From positions 1,529,501 to 1,593,500 of the forward strand of contig LANB01000001.1 in the NCBI GenBank assembly GCA_000964245.1: a stretch of 64,000 bases of DNA, in the 5' to 3' direction. The position numbers and the translations under genes were made by a program. This DNA comes from Cellvibrionaceae bacterium 1162T.S.0a.05 (lineage in GTDB: Bacteria; Pseudomonadota; Gammaproteobacteria; Pseudomonadales; Cellvibrionaceae). Position 1 is the first letter of the stretch, and each line of letters begins with the position of its first letter. Below, piece after piece: positions 8,884-16,966 of the stretch. The notes beneath the pieces are model-generated. The model had not been told where the DNA came from, made no database searches, and saw only the letters and a list, made by a program, of their open reading frames with translations.

Positions 8884-9828
8884 ATGAAAAAAATCGCCAT
8901 ACTCAGTTATTCAAACCTGTCTTTTTTTGAGCTTGCCTGTGCAGTGGAATTATTTGTTCTGAAAAGGCCGGAGATTCCCAATTGGTACCAGGCTGATGTT
9001 GTCACTTTTGAGCAAGGCACATTAAGAAGCAACATTGGGCTCGGCATCAGCGGCTGCAAACCCGTTAGCGGTTTCGCAGGCTACGACATGATTGTGATTC
9101 CCAGCTGGCCACCCTCGCAGAGCGAAATTCCTCCGACACTTGCACGCGCCCTGATTCGCGCCAACAAGCAGGGCAAGCGTATATTGAGCTTTTGTTCCGG
9201 TGCATTTTTATTGGCGAGGCTCGGCCTGCTTGAAGGGCGCAAGGCCACCACACACTGGCGCTATGCCGAGGCGTTTAGCCAGACATTTCCCGACATCGAG
9301 TACGTCGCCAACGTGCTCTATATTTATGAAGACAATATTGGCACCGCGGCTGGCAGCGCTTCCGCACTGGATTTAGGGCTGGATGTGATAAGGGAGGATT
9401 TTGGCTCCAAGGCTGCAAACAAGGTTGCACGTCGCATGGTGGTCGCGGCACATCGCAGCGGAGGCCAGGCCCAATTTGTCGAATCTGCCATCAACCGGCG
9501 GCCCGACTTGTTGGCAGAAACCCTCGACTGGGCGATTAAAAACCTCGCAACAATCACCAATGTGAATCAACTTGCTGAACGCGCTTGCATGTCTCGTCGA
9601 ACGTTTGATCGGCGTTTCCGCGCGTCTATGAACCTTGCGCCACAAAGTTGGCTTATCGACCAACGCATTGCTGTCGCTCGCGAACTTCTTGAGAGTACGA
9701 GTTGCAGTATTGATCAACTCGCTATCAAAGTGGGTTTTGAAACACCCGAGACCTTGCGTCACCACTTTCGCAAACGCCTGGGTTTAAGCCCCATGCAATA
9801 TCGACTCAATTTTCGTGAAGCCGGTTAA
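8884..9828 (+). CDS. GlxA/FtrA-type transcriptional regulator (DJ-1/PfpI domain plus AraC HTH)
   Basis: About 314 residues. An N-terminal DJ-1/PfpI-like domain carries the nucleophile-elbow motif SFCSGAFLLARLGLLEGRKA, followed by a C-terminal AraC-type pair of helix-turn-helix motifs (NQLAERACMSRRTFDRRF and IDQLAIKVGFETPETLRHHF). Regulators of this layout control catabolic or detoxification genes after sensing a small molecule; the ligand is unknown. I prefer the ATG at 8884 (MKKIAILSY) to an upstream TTG at 8854 because the beta strand of the domain begins there. Divergent from the GST gene. Confidence 0.92.
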   Translation: MKKIAILSYSNLSFFELACAVELFVLKRPEIPNWYQADVVTFEQGTLRSNIGLGISGCKPVSGFAGYDMIVIPSWPPSQSEIPPTLARALIRANKQGKRILSFCSGAFLLARLGLLEGRKATTHWRYAEAFSQTFPDIEYVANVLYIYEDNIGTAAGSASALDLGLDVIREDFGSKAANKVARRMVVAAHRSGGQAQFVESAINRRPDLLAETLDWAIKNLATITNVNQLAERACMSRRTFDRRFRASMNLAPQSWLIDQRIAVARELLESTSCSIDQLAIKVGFETPETLRHHFRKRLGLSPMQYRLNFREAG

Positions 9829-9865
9829 ATGTATTCAACTGCACGGCGTTAGTCGATGTTTCCAA

Positions 9866-10135
9866 CTATTTGCGATTGAGCCCATCCTGATAGAGTTTCA
9901 TCGCAAGAATGGAGGCAGCCAATAACAAGGTCACCAGGTTAGCAATAAACACCGCCTTATCGGCTTTTAGCCACCCGTAAGCCAACCACAAGGCAACACC
10001 GGCCGTAAAGATACTGTACATGCCTAAACTGAGTGCCGCAGTATCGCGCGTTTTTAGCACCTTTACGGCCTGTGGTAAAAAGGAAATCGTGGTCAGGAAG
10101 GCGGCACAAAAGCCTAGAAGATCAAGCGCTGTCAA
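9866..10135 (-). CDS. SemiSWEET-family sugar transporter
   Basis: Tiny inner-membrane protein of 89 residues forming one three-helix bundle, the normal length of bacterial SemiSWEETs, which work as dimers. The conserved PQ hinge is in ISFLPQAVKVLKTRDTAALS (helix 1 and loop). The family equilibrates sugars such as sucrose or glucose across the membrane without an energy source. Single gene, convergent with the GlxA-like regulator. Confidence 0.9.
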   Translation of the reverse strand: MTALDLLGFCAAFLTTISFLPQAVKVLKTRDTAALSLGMYSIFTAGVALWLAYGWLKADKAVFIANLVTLLLAASILAMKLYQDGLNRK

Positions 10136-10259
10136 AGCTCACCTCTTGAGTCGTTAGACATGTAGTTAAATAAGCAGTTAAACATAAGGTGCGTACTTTA
10201 ACCTGAAAATAAAGAATTAACCTCTCATTGACGAAACCAGGTTAAGCTTTACAGCAAAC

Positions 10260-11132
10260 ATGAAAACAAAAAACAGCACGCTTATGGTCACTATTACATT
10301 AAGAACACTGAGCCTTTTATTCCTGACGCTTTTTTTCAGCTTGAGCTATGCAGAGCAAATCTATCTATGGGAGAACGGCGCCCCGGGTTTTGAAGACCGA
10401 AAGAATGAAAAAGAGCGCGCGAAGGATTGGTGGGTTAAAAATGTACACAACCCCTCAATCACCGTTTTCCACGCCGACACTGAAACAAAAAACAAAAGTG
10501 CGGTGTTGATTTTCCCAGGTGGTGGCCACCGAGAGCTGGTGTTCGACGAGGAGGGCACAAAAACAGCGCGGTATTTAAATAGCCTCGGCATCTCAGCATT
10601 CGTGCTTAAATATCGCTTGGCTCGTGAAGAAAATTCGCCCTACAAACTCGATATCCATCCACGCCAGGATGCACAACGGGCGCTGCGCTACATACGTGCC
10701 AATGCTGAAGCCTGGGGCATTGATAAAAACCGTATCGGCGTGCTCGGCTTTTCAGCTGGCGGCGAAGTCGCAACGATGGTGGCCTATGAAGACGGGCATT
10801 TAAAACCCGGTGATATCAAACAGGACAAAATCGACCAGCAAAGTGCCAAGGTAAATTTTCAAATATTAATCTACCCTGGCCCACTTGGCGTACCGGAGAC
10901 TATTCCGGCTACTGCACCGCCTGCGTTTGTTCTCACGGCGGCTGATGATCCATGTTGCGCAGCGCCTGCACTGAAAATTCTTGCTGGCTATATGGCTGCA
11001 GGTTTATCCGTAGAAGGGCATTTTTATCGAGAAGGCGGCCACGGCTTCAATATGGGTGACCGTTCTTCTCTGGTCAGTATTCAGAATTGGCCCACACGTT
11101 TAGGTGAATGGTTAAAGGATGCGGGATACTGA
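10260..11132 (+). CDS. Exported alpha/beta hydrolase, probable carbohydrate esterase
   Basis: A 290-residue secreted hydrolase with an N-terminal signal peptide ending near FFSLSYA (about residue 30). The mature part opens EQIYLWENGAPG, as in the acetyl-xylan esterase-like group of alpha/beta hydrolases. The oxyanion HGGG-like loop reads FPGGGHRELVFDEEG, the nucleophile elbow is GFSAGG, the acid lies around ADDPCC and the base is the His in EGGHGF. Such proteins remove acetyl groups from plant polysaccharides or their oligosaccharides, which fits the xylose genes elsewhere in the window. The substrate assignment is inference. Confidence 0.88.
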   Translation: MKTKNSTLMVTITLRTLSLLFLTLFFSLSYAEQIYLWENGAPGFEDRKNEKERAKDWWVKNVHNPSITVFHADTETKNKSAVLIFPGGGHRELVFDEEGTKTARYLNSLGISAFVLKYRLAREENSPYKLDIHPRQDAQRALRYIRANAEAWGIDKNRIGVLGFSAGGEVATMVAYEDGHLKPGDIKQDKIDQQSAKVNFQILIYPGPLGVPETIPATAPPAFVLTAADDPCCAAPALKILAGYMAAGLSVEGHFYREGGHGFNMGDRSSLVSIQNWPTRLGEWLKDAGY

Positions 11133-11144
11133 TTGTTCCCGCAT

Positions 11145-11516
11145 TCAGCCGTCGCTGCCCTCCCAAATACCCCCGCCGTTAGTGCAGATTTTCTTCATCA
11201 ATGCCATATCGTTTTCATAGAGATAGGAGATGTAAGGCAGTGGCTGCCCGTTTTGCATTCTCAACCCCCTGCAAACCGCTTTATACATAGGCGGGCATTT
11301 CGTCACATAGGTTGTCTCAAACCGCATATACTCATCGCTCTCGCGTTCACATACCTCTTTAAAGTGTTCGGGCGATAAACTGATGTTTTCCACACACGTT
11401 CGTGTATTCCCAAATTCCGAAAACCCCAACACCAGGCACTGCTCATCACGCGCGTGCAAGTGAGTTGACAATAAAACCAAAGATGAAAATGCAAGTAATG
11501 CCTGAAAAGGTTTCAT
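11145..11516 (-). CDS. Small exported cysteine-containing protein, unknown
   Basis: 123 residues with a clear signal peptide (MKPFQALLAFSSLVLLSTHL, cleavage near HA-RD). The mature part holds six cysteines (DEQCLV, TRTCVE, KEVCER, TKCPP, AVCRG, KKICTN), an even number compatible with three periplasmic disulfides. No family recognised. Convergent with the esterase gene, 12 bases apart. Confidence 0.7.
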   Translation of the reverse strand: MKPFQALLAFSSLVLLSTHLHARDEQCLVLGFSEFGNTRTCVENISLSPEHFKEVCERESDEYMRFETTYVTKCPPMYKAVCRGLRMQNGQPLPYISYLYENDMALMKKICTNGGGIWEGSDG

Positions 11517-11662
11517 ACAGCGCTCCTGTTTCCCTTGTTGACAACTAACGAACCTTTAGTGGTCCTTGTCAGGCTAACTTAGCATAGATTGCAGTCGTTT
11601 GAGTGTGATCTGTTTGGGTAAAATACCTGTAGAGGTCATTCGATACATACGCCTTCTACACC

Positions 11663-12088
11663 TTAACTTTTTCCGTAAAGAATCATCTGCGTACATCGAA
11701 AAACAGCGATTGTCTTCCCCGTATCTTTATTCGTTACCGTTGCATCCCAAACCTGGGTCGTTTTTCCCAGGTGTAATGCCGTGGCTGTACACTCAACACA
11801 GCCATCTCGCGCTGTGCCCATATGGTTGGACTTTAGCTCTATGGTGGTAAACCCGATAGCACCCTCAGGCAGGCTTGCAACGCAGCCATAACCTGCACAA
11901 GTATCCGCGAGCGTTACGACACTACCTGCATGGAGATATTCATTGGGCGCAAGTAAGTATTTCTTTACCGGCATGCTGGCACTGACTCTTCCCTCGGAGA
12001 TTTCGTTCACCTCTATCCCGAGATGGCCCGGTAAGAATTCAGTACCAAATTTATTCATAAAATCTGGAGTAAGCTGTGTGTCTGCCAT
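11663..12088 (-). CDS. PaaI-type hotdog thioesterase
   Basis: 141 residues. The motif LAPNEYLHAGSVVTLADTCA carries the HxGxxxxxxD-type active-site helix of PaaI/YbgC-like acyl-CoA thioesterases, and TTIELKSNHMGTARDG continues the fold. The substrate is unknown; relatives cleave aromatic or short-chain acyl-CoA. It stands alone on the minus strand, close to the start of the accessory region. Confidence 0.87.
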   Translation of the reverse strand: MADTQLTPDFMNKFGTEFLPGHLGIEVNEISEGRVSASMPVKKYLLAPNEYLHAGSVVTLADTCAGYGCVASLPEGAIGFTTIELKSNHMGTARDGCVECTATALHLGKTTQVWDATVTNKDTGKTIAVFRCTQMILYGKS

Positions 12089-12128
12089 TACGATTACCTC
12101 CGTGTTGAACTAGTTTAAGCTGGATTTG

Positions 12129-12383
12129 CTATGCAACAGGCACTCCCAATTTGATTAGCTTTTCTTTTACGTCTTCCAGGCCGCCTTTGTATTCCCAATA
12201 CATTTCCCGGCCGTCTTGTGAGCTAACTAAAATATACTTTTCACTGATTGAACGAATTCTCTTCAGCGCAACAATTTTTCGAACGAATTCCTTGTCACCT
12301 ATTTTTTCTTCAATCAATTTATTTTCGGAGTCATACCCGTGAGCAATTATCGCCGTTCTAACGTCTAATTCAATGTACTTCAT
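12129..12383 (-). CDS. Small hypothetical protein
   Basis: 84 residues, charged, with no signal peptide or membrane segment, starting at an ATG at 12383. The ending VSSQDGREMYWEYKGGLEDV suggests a small beta-rich fold. No family recognised. It lies 40 bases upstream of the hotdog thioesterase on the same strand. Confidence 0.55.
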   Translation of the reverse strand: MKYIELDVRTAIIAHGYDSENKLIEEKIGDKEFVRKIVALKRIRSISEKYILVSSQDGREMYWEYKGGLEDVKEKLIKLGVPVA

Positions 12384-12699
12384 CGATCACCTTCAATGTC
12401 AAAATTGGACCAAAAAAAAGCGCAAATCGGTCAAGTTAGGTACAAATCGGTCACAGTTTAAAGCTGCTTGTATTGCGCCCGCCCAAAGGAGCTTGAAACC
12501 GAAATTTCTTGATCGCATTCATAACGTGGTTTGTAAATGCCCCAGCGGCTCGTTATCAAGTAATTAATTTTAGCTAGGCCACGAGCTGGTATTGAATATT
12601 CAACTAATAACGAGTAAGAACATTGTGGTTTGAATTTGTTATTAAATCACTCAAATACATCACGTAATATCGTGGGCGTACTTTCAGCAATACGTAGAT
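12384..12699. other. Intergenic stretch, no gene supported
   Basis: About 316 bases without a credible gene. The 64-codon plus-strand frame inside it has no ribosome site or family resemblance. It contains a short direct repeat, CAAATCGGTCA, twice within 12424-12455, and short attC-like half motifs (CATAACG...CGTTATC near 12520-12555) that I could not extend into a convincing attC site. Confidence 0.6.
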
Positions 12700-13197
12700 T
12701 TACCATGGGAGAGAAGCAATTTTTAATTTTCCTGTCATGTCTGCCAAACCTTGAGCCATTAACAAAAACTGCTTAGAACTCTGATATTCGTCATTCTGAA
12801 GAAACTCAAAACCTTCTTTATATTCTTGAAACCCATGCTTACCATAATATGGACCAAGCCTTTTTGGACAGAAGAGCGTTTTTGGTAGCTTACACGCATC
12901 AAGTTCTTCGGTTTGAGCCAAATACTCAAACATTAATTCAGGAATTTTTCGTCCCTGACATTCAGGGCGAACGACGACACCACCTACACCTATAACATCT
13001 GAAGCCCTGCTGCCCACAACAGAGAAACGGCCAAATCCCATATGAGCGATAGCTTCTCCATTTTCATAAACGAGAATATGTCTTTCAGATTTGCTCCACT
13101 GAATGCCCTTACCCTCGATAGGAAACACTTGTTCACGCCACTTAAATAAACGCTCAATTTCCTGGTCAGTCATTGTCGAAGTGGATTTTATTTCCAT
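12700..13197 (-). CDS. GNAT family N-acetyltransferase
   Basis: 165 residues. The acetyl-CoA binding segment reads VIGVGGVVVRPECQGRKIPE, with the Q/RxxGxG/A-like loop slightly degenerate (CQGRKI). The C-terminal part, GPYYGKHGFQEYKEGFEFL, is the usual GNAT beta6/alpha4 region. The acceptor substrate is unknown. It is one of several minus-strand small genes leading into the cassette array; no attC site can be paired with it. Confidence 0.8.
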   Translation of the reverse strand: MEIKSTSTMTDQEIERLFKWREQVFPIEGKGIQWSKSERHILVYENGEAIAHMGFGRFSVVGSRASDVIGVGGVVVRPECQGRKIPELMFEYLAQTEELDACKLPKTLFCPKRLGPYYGKHGFQEYKEGFEFLQNDEYQSSKQFLLMAQGLADMTGKLKIASLPW

Positions 13198-13288
13198 GTG
13201 GGTTCCATCAAAATAATACTTACCGCTGAGGTACGGTGCTTTTTACGGTGTTCTACTCACTAATATTGTTATGTCAAATTCATGGGTG

Positions 13289-13714
13289 TTACGCAATAAC
13301 CATCTTCGATATCTCTATCGTGAAACCTATTAAAGCTAAAACGAGACCGACACCACCGATAGCATTTCCCCTTCCAAGAACAATTCCAAGTCTTACGAAG
13401 ATCTTACTAATAAAAATAACAAGCCCAAGAAATACTGTAAAAATCGTGAATGCTATGTTTGCAACGACACTCGTTGACGGCTCCCAGATTGACACGATAG
13501 CAACAGAGACGACCCAAACAAAAATATAAGACCCTGTCGCTATCCAATTCCAGTCTTGTCTCGTTGCAGGTCTACGTACGAATTGAAACTGAACTCTTTC
13601 GAAGAAAACCTTGACGCTCTCAGCCAGCCTCGGCAAATAAAGCTCAATCGTAATCAGGAATAGACCGATTACCTGTATTGTAAAGCCAACCCATTGTATT
13701 ACGCTATCAGCCAA
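13289..13714 (-). CDS. Small membrane protein, unknown
   Basis: 141 residues with about four hydrophobic segments: an N-terminal one (WVGFTIQVIGLFLITIELYL), two near residues 55-100, and one at the C-terminus. It ends TAA within GTTACGC, a sequence that resembles an integron R' core, but no partner arm is convincing. Function unknown. Confidence 0.6.
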   Translation of the reverse strand: MADSVIQWVGFTIQVIGLFLITIELYLPRLAESVKVFFERVQFQFVRRPATRQDWNWIATGSYIFVWVVSVAIVSIWEPSTSVVANIAFTIFTVFLGLVIFISKIFVRLGIVLGRGNAIGGVGLVLALIGFTIEISKMVIA

Positions 13715-13759
13715 AATATCTTACCCTCTTAATATTTCATACTCTGAATCAATAGACAT

Positions 13760-13828
13760 GCATAACTTTGACGGACACTCACTTTTTTGAGACGACAAAT
13801 TTATTATCAGTGATCGTGTCCGTTTAAT
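13760..13828 (-). repeat. attC-like inverted repeat, degenerate
   Basis: GCATAAC opens the element and GTTTAAT closes it, 69 bases in all. The inner arms ACGGACAC / GTGTCCGT are a perfect 8-base inverted repeat. Placement just after a minus-strand gene fits a decayed attC site, but the closing core is poor and a terminator or other hairpin is an alternative. Confidence 0.35.
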
Positions 13829-13862
13829 ATATCTACCGCAAGGAATAGCTTAGGAATAAAGC

Positions 13863-14531
13863 CTAATTACCTGCGTTTTCAAACTGGCCCAGCTGGTTGA
13901 GCTCTTCTGCCGCTTCACACGTCTGGCTACCGCACCCTTGCATGATAAAGCGCACAATGGGCTTATCAGCATTCTTTTCCGCCAGTAACTTGTATAAGCC
14001 AATAGCAACAAATGCCATTACGCCAGAGAACACAAATTGTGAATTCAGCCAGGCTTCACTGCCAATTAAGACTAAATCGATATTAAAAAACAACTTGGCG
14101 AACATTAGCATAAACGCTAAGTAGAACGGCGCTATCATTAACGATAATTTAAAGTAGTAAAGTGCAGAAAGTTGGATTTTTCTGAGGTTACTTTGTACTT
14201 CCGTCACCGGCTTTCCAAAATCCAGCTCTACAATACGTTTTAATTGCGCTACCGCACTAAAACATATCATTAGCGACCACAGCGAAAACACGACACCGGA
14301 CAATAACAAGTAAATTGTTTCTGCATTGTTATAGGCAAAAAAGGCGCCTACGTTGACCATGGCAATGCCTATTGTCAGAACAAATATATTCAGGCCGGTG
14401 TAGCTACGCAAACTGGATTTTGCTTTAAGTATCTTAATTTCTCTTAATGCTTCTCTATTCAATCTCAGGCTTTCATTTACCTTACTTTCCTGGGATTTCC
14501 ACATGCTGGTTAAGGTTTCCAGGTCATTCAT
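13863..14531 (-). CDS. Four-helix membrane protein, probable partner of the ECF sigma factor
   Basis: 222 residues. A soluble N-terminal segment of about 45 residues with coiled-coil character (LTSMWKSQESKVNESLRLNR) is followed by four predicted membrane helices and a short cytoplasmic tail with two cysteines. It starts one base after the stop of the sigma-factor gene, so the pair is co-transcribed. That position is where anti-sigma factors are found, but it has no zinc-binding ZAS motif. An anti-sigma role is therefore inference from position and topology. Confidence 0.65.
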   Translation of the reverse strand: MNDLETLTSMWKSQESKVNESLRLNREALREIKILKAKSSLRSYTGLNIFVLTIGIAMVNVGAFFAYNNAETIYLLLSGVVFSLWSLMICFSAVAQLKRIVELDFGKPVTEVQSNLRKIQLSALYYFKLSLMIAPFYLAFMLMFAKLFFNIDLVLIGSEAWLNSQFVFSGVMAFVAIGLYKLLAEKNADKPIVRFIMQGCGSQTCEAAEELNQLGQFENAGN

Positions 14532-14532
14532 A

Positions 14533-15024
14533 TTATTTCCCCTGTTGATATTCTGTTGTAAGTTGTTTCTTAATTCTGGATATTTTCGTGCCTACATTAC
14601 TCGCCGAGATATTTAACACTTCCGATATTTCTTGATAATCTCGCCCATCCAGATGAAGGATCATTAACGCTCTATCAAATTTGTCCAAACGCTGGAGAAT
14701 TTTGTTAATTTCCAAATCTCTTTGCTCGCTTTCCGGAGCCGTATGGGCTTCCAAAACAGCGTGTTCGGAACCCACAACATATTTCTCTCTGGTTGTCTTT
14801 TTACGCAATGAGGATATAGCGGTGTTTAGTGCTATGCGATATATCCAGGTGCTCAATTTATATTCCGGGTTGTAGTCGTCGAAGCTACGCCAAATTTGCA
14901 GTGCTATTTCCTGGGTCAGATCGTTCAAATCTTCCCGGTTGCTGCAATAGCCGTTCGCAATTTTGTAGATAAGGCCGCGATACTCCTCCAGTACAGCTTC
15001 AAACTCCTGGTCTTTTGATGTCAT
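14533..15024 (-). CDS. ECF-type RNA polymerase sigma factor
   Basis: 163 residues, normal for a group-4 sigma factor. Region 2 is visible as NREDLNDLTQEIALQIWRSF and STWIYRIALNTAIS (core binding and -10 recognition). Region 4 is RDYQEISEVLNISASNVGTK, with a helix-turn-helix for the -35 element. It starts from an ATG at 15024. With the membrane protein after it, it probably forms a surface-stress regulatory pair; the target genes are not apparent. Confidence 0.92.
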   Translation of the reverse strand: MTSKDQEFEAVLEEYRGLIYKIANGYCSNREDLNDLTQEIALQIWRSFDDYNPEYKLSTWIYRIALNTAISSLRKKTTREKYVVGSEHAVLEAHTAPESEQRDLEINKILQRLDKFDRALMILHLDGRDYQEISEVLNISASNVGTKISRIKKQLTTEYQQGK

Positions 15025-15387
15025 TCAACCCTACCCGTGCCCATAAATTGTCATATACCCCATTATTCGCAGAACCCCGGCAAAAAGTCACAGAAAACGC
15101 AAAATAATGGCAAATATTGCTTTTATCGGCACGAATAGGGCACAAATAGGACGCTAGCGGGGGTTTGGATGACGAGATTGAGCCTCAATTGGCTGGATAT
15201 GAAGGGGGCGCTGAAACGTGTGGGAAGGGTAAATAGACGAGCTCGGTGCTCGGAAAATTGTCCATTCCGGCAAACCACCAAGCCTCGTCGCGCTATAAAA
15301 AATATAAGAAACCAAGGGCGTAAACAGGCCAGAGTAATAACGTGTAACGCTTATCAGCGGCCAAGCAGTGGCATCGCTTGAATCACT
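15025..15387. other. Intergenic stretch upstream of the sigma factor
   Basis: About 360 bases. It should contain the sigma-factor promoter. I see no convincing gene: the 70-codon plus-strand frame at 15169 is Arg-rich with no family resemblance. No repeat or clear attC site was seen. Confidence 0.5.
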
Positions 15388-15771
15388 TTAGCCGGCAGTA
15401 CAGAGCTTTTTGTAGCCCAGAACCTGGAGTACACCAAATAGACCCACCATGCTTGCTATAAGCAGGGCTACAATAATGCCTTGGACTGACGTTATTACCA
15501 TGCCCAACATGATAAAAATAATGCTAGCAATTACCCAAGCGAAATCACCCAAAACGAAATAGAGGATCTCTGGGCATATAGGGCTATTTCTTTTGCTGGC
15601 TAGCAATAGATGGCAGCCATTAAAGACTAAAACTGCGCCAACAACTGGAGTTAACCAGCTGAAAGAATTACCGATAAAACTATTTACCGTGTCACTTGCC
15701 GCAAGGAATAAAATACCAAAAATAATGCAAGATGAGGAATTTAAAACCATTGTAGTTTTGAGCAATTTCAT
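15388..15771 (-). CDS. Small four-helix membrane protein, unknown
   Basis: 127 residues with four hydrophobic segments (about residues 8-30, 38-58, 70-92, 97-118). The general pattern (SSSCIIFGILFLAAS, then VLVFNGCHLLLASKRN) resembles small DoxX/DUF-type membrane proteins, but I cannot name a family. It is a minus-strand gene just below the first clear attC site. Confidence 0.6.
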   Translation of the reverse strand: MKLLKTTMVLNSSSCIIFGILFLAASDTVNSFIGNSFSWLTPVVGAVLVFNGCHLLLASKRNSPICPEILYFVLGDFAWVIASIIFIMLGMVITSVQGIIVALLIASMVGLFGVLQVLGYKKLCTAG

Positions 15772-15808
15772 ATCTAAGCCTCTTCAATGATTGTGGGTTC
15801 ATTAGAAT

Positions 15809-15901
15809 ACATAACACGTTGCCAAAAGGTTACCCAAGCTGCATTTGGCAAACCCCGCTGAAGGCCAAAGGTCCTGCATGTACTTGAGCAATTCGTTATT
15901 G
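15809..15901 (-). repeat. attC site 1
   Basis: 93 bases from ACATAAC to GTTATTG. The arms pair as TAAC-(3 unpaired)-TTGC against GCAA-(3)-GTTA, the 7-base core plus 3-base spacer pattern of integron attC sites. It closes a cassette of about 950 bases holding the VOC gene and the small exported protein. Confidence 0.7.
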
Positions 15902-16042
15902 TTCATCGCATTCGAACTGAAATAGGCCCCACGAGCCAATTTATGCATAAGGCTATCTAATAGTACGTGGCTTTAACTACTTGGGTTAACAGCAGTAACT
16001 ATAGGACGACGCGGAGCAGTGAATATCGCGCCGAATTTTTCG

Positions 16043-16435
16043 CTACACTCTTTTTTTGACCGTTGCGTTGAAATTTGAGTAATACTTAAATTCCAGCAGG
16101 TTTCCAGCAGGGTCATTCACCATAAATTTTCCAGACTCATCCGGTTGACCCGCATTTTTAATGGTTGGTTGCATTACGAATTTGCAATCATTTTCCTTTA
16201 AATTCTTCGATACATGTAGCCATTCATTTTTACTTAAAATGGGACCGAAATGATCGATCTGATAAGCAGTCATATTTTCAGTAGCTTGATGAATGGTAAT
16301 TTGATGGCCGAAGAAAATTATGTCGAACCATGTTTCGTTGTCACGTCCAAGCGTGCATTCAAGAACATTTAAGTAAAACTCTTTAGTTTTCTCTTTATCC
16401 GGGACAACAAAAGATAGATGAAAAGGGTGGATCAA
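16043..16435 (-). CDS. VOC family (glyoxalase/dioxygenase fold) protein
   Basis: 130 residues, one full VOC module of two beta-alpha-beta-beta-beta units. Metal ligands of the fold are plausible: His in HPFHLSFVVPD, His in QIDHFGPIL, and Glu in GNLLEFKYY. Members act as glyoxalases, fosfomycin-type resistance enzymes or dioxygenases; the substrate cannot be predicted. It lies in the cassette array between attC sites 1 and 2, oriented with the other cassettes. Confidence 0.82.
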   Translation of the reverse strand: MIHPFHLSFVVPDKEKTKEFYLNVLECTLGRDNETWFDIIFFGHQITIHQATENMTAYQIDHFGPILSKNEWLHVSKNLKENDCKFVMQPTIKNAGQPDESGKFMVNDPAGNLLEFKYYSNFNATVKKRV

Positions 16436-16543
16436 TGTAATTTCTCCTTGTCATTTAATACATCGCAATTTTTATCAGACAATGACAGTGCCTTGTTTAG
16501 CCTCAACGTACTTTGCAGTAGTAGAAAATGCAAAGCTCTATGT

Positions 16544-16771
16544 TCAACGTTTACGGTGTAGAAATGCAGATACTCTATAGGCTAACAACACCGTTGGCGT
16601 GACAGCCCCGTAAATACCAGTAAGTGGTCTGGTACGAGACGTTTGTACTCCAGCATCAGAACTGACGTTTACCTGATCCGATTCCGGGTTCCTCTCAGAG
16701 GAAGCTGCGCCTGCCGTCCAACCTGCAATAATAGTTGCGACTAATAAAGATAGTTGATTTTTATTTACCAT
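16544..16771 (-). CDS. Small exported cassette protein, unknown
   Basis: 75 residues. The N-terminus MVNKNQLSLLVATIIAGWTAGAA resembles a Sec signal peptide with cleavage near GAA-SS. A polar Ser/Thr-rich middle follows, then a short hydrophobic stretch (GAVTPTVLLAYRVSAFL) before a basic end. It shares one cassette with the VOC gene. Real coding is likely but not certain, given the length. Confidence 0.5.
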   Translation of the reverse strand: MVNKNQLSLLVATIIAGWTAGAASSERNPESDQVNVSSDAGVQTSRTRPLTGIYGAVTPTVLLAYRVSAFLHRKR

Positions 16772-16853
16772 AATTTATGTTTCCTCTTACCGAATATTTC
16801 GAAATTAATTATCACTTATTCTAGCTTTGATTTTTATTCCCCATTCTACGAAC

Positions 16854-16966
16854 GCACAACATCTTTGTCAGTTGCGCGTTAGCTGGAGTGGCAGCTTGGG
16901 TAAAGTGGCGAAGCCACCCCAAAAAGCTACGTAAATCAAAACATCATAAAGACAAATTTGTTATGC
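16854..16966 (-). repeat. attC site 2
   Basis: 113 bases from GCACAAC to GTTATGC. Outer arms GCAxAACA..TTTGTC and GACAAA..TTTGTTATGC pair with a short internal mismatch. The stop codon of the acetyltransferase gene (TAA at 16961-16963) falls inside the closing core, as in many cassettes. Confidence 0.82.

Noticed and set aside
12424-12455. Repeat CAAATCGGTCA as start of a CRISPR or iteron array
   Set aside because: Only two copies with no further spacing pattern.
12520-12645. Possible short attC sites (CATAACG..CGTTATC and ATAACG..GTTATT)
   Set aside because: About 40 bases each, arms beyond the cores do not pair; shorter than real attC sites.
15169-15381. Plus-strand frame of 70 codons
   Set aside because: Highly basic, no ribosome site, opposite to the surrounding genes.
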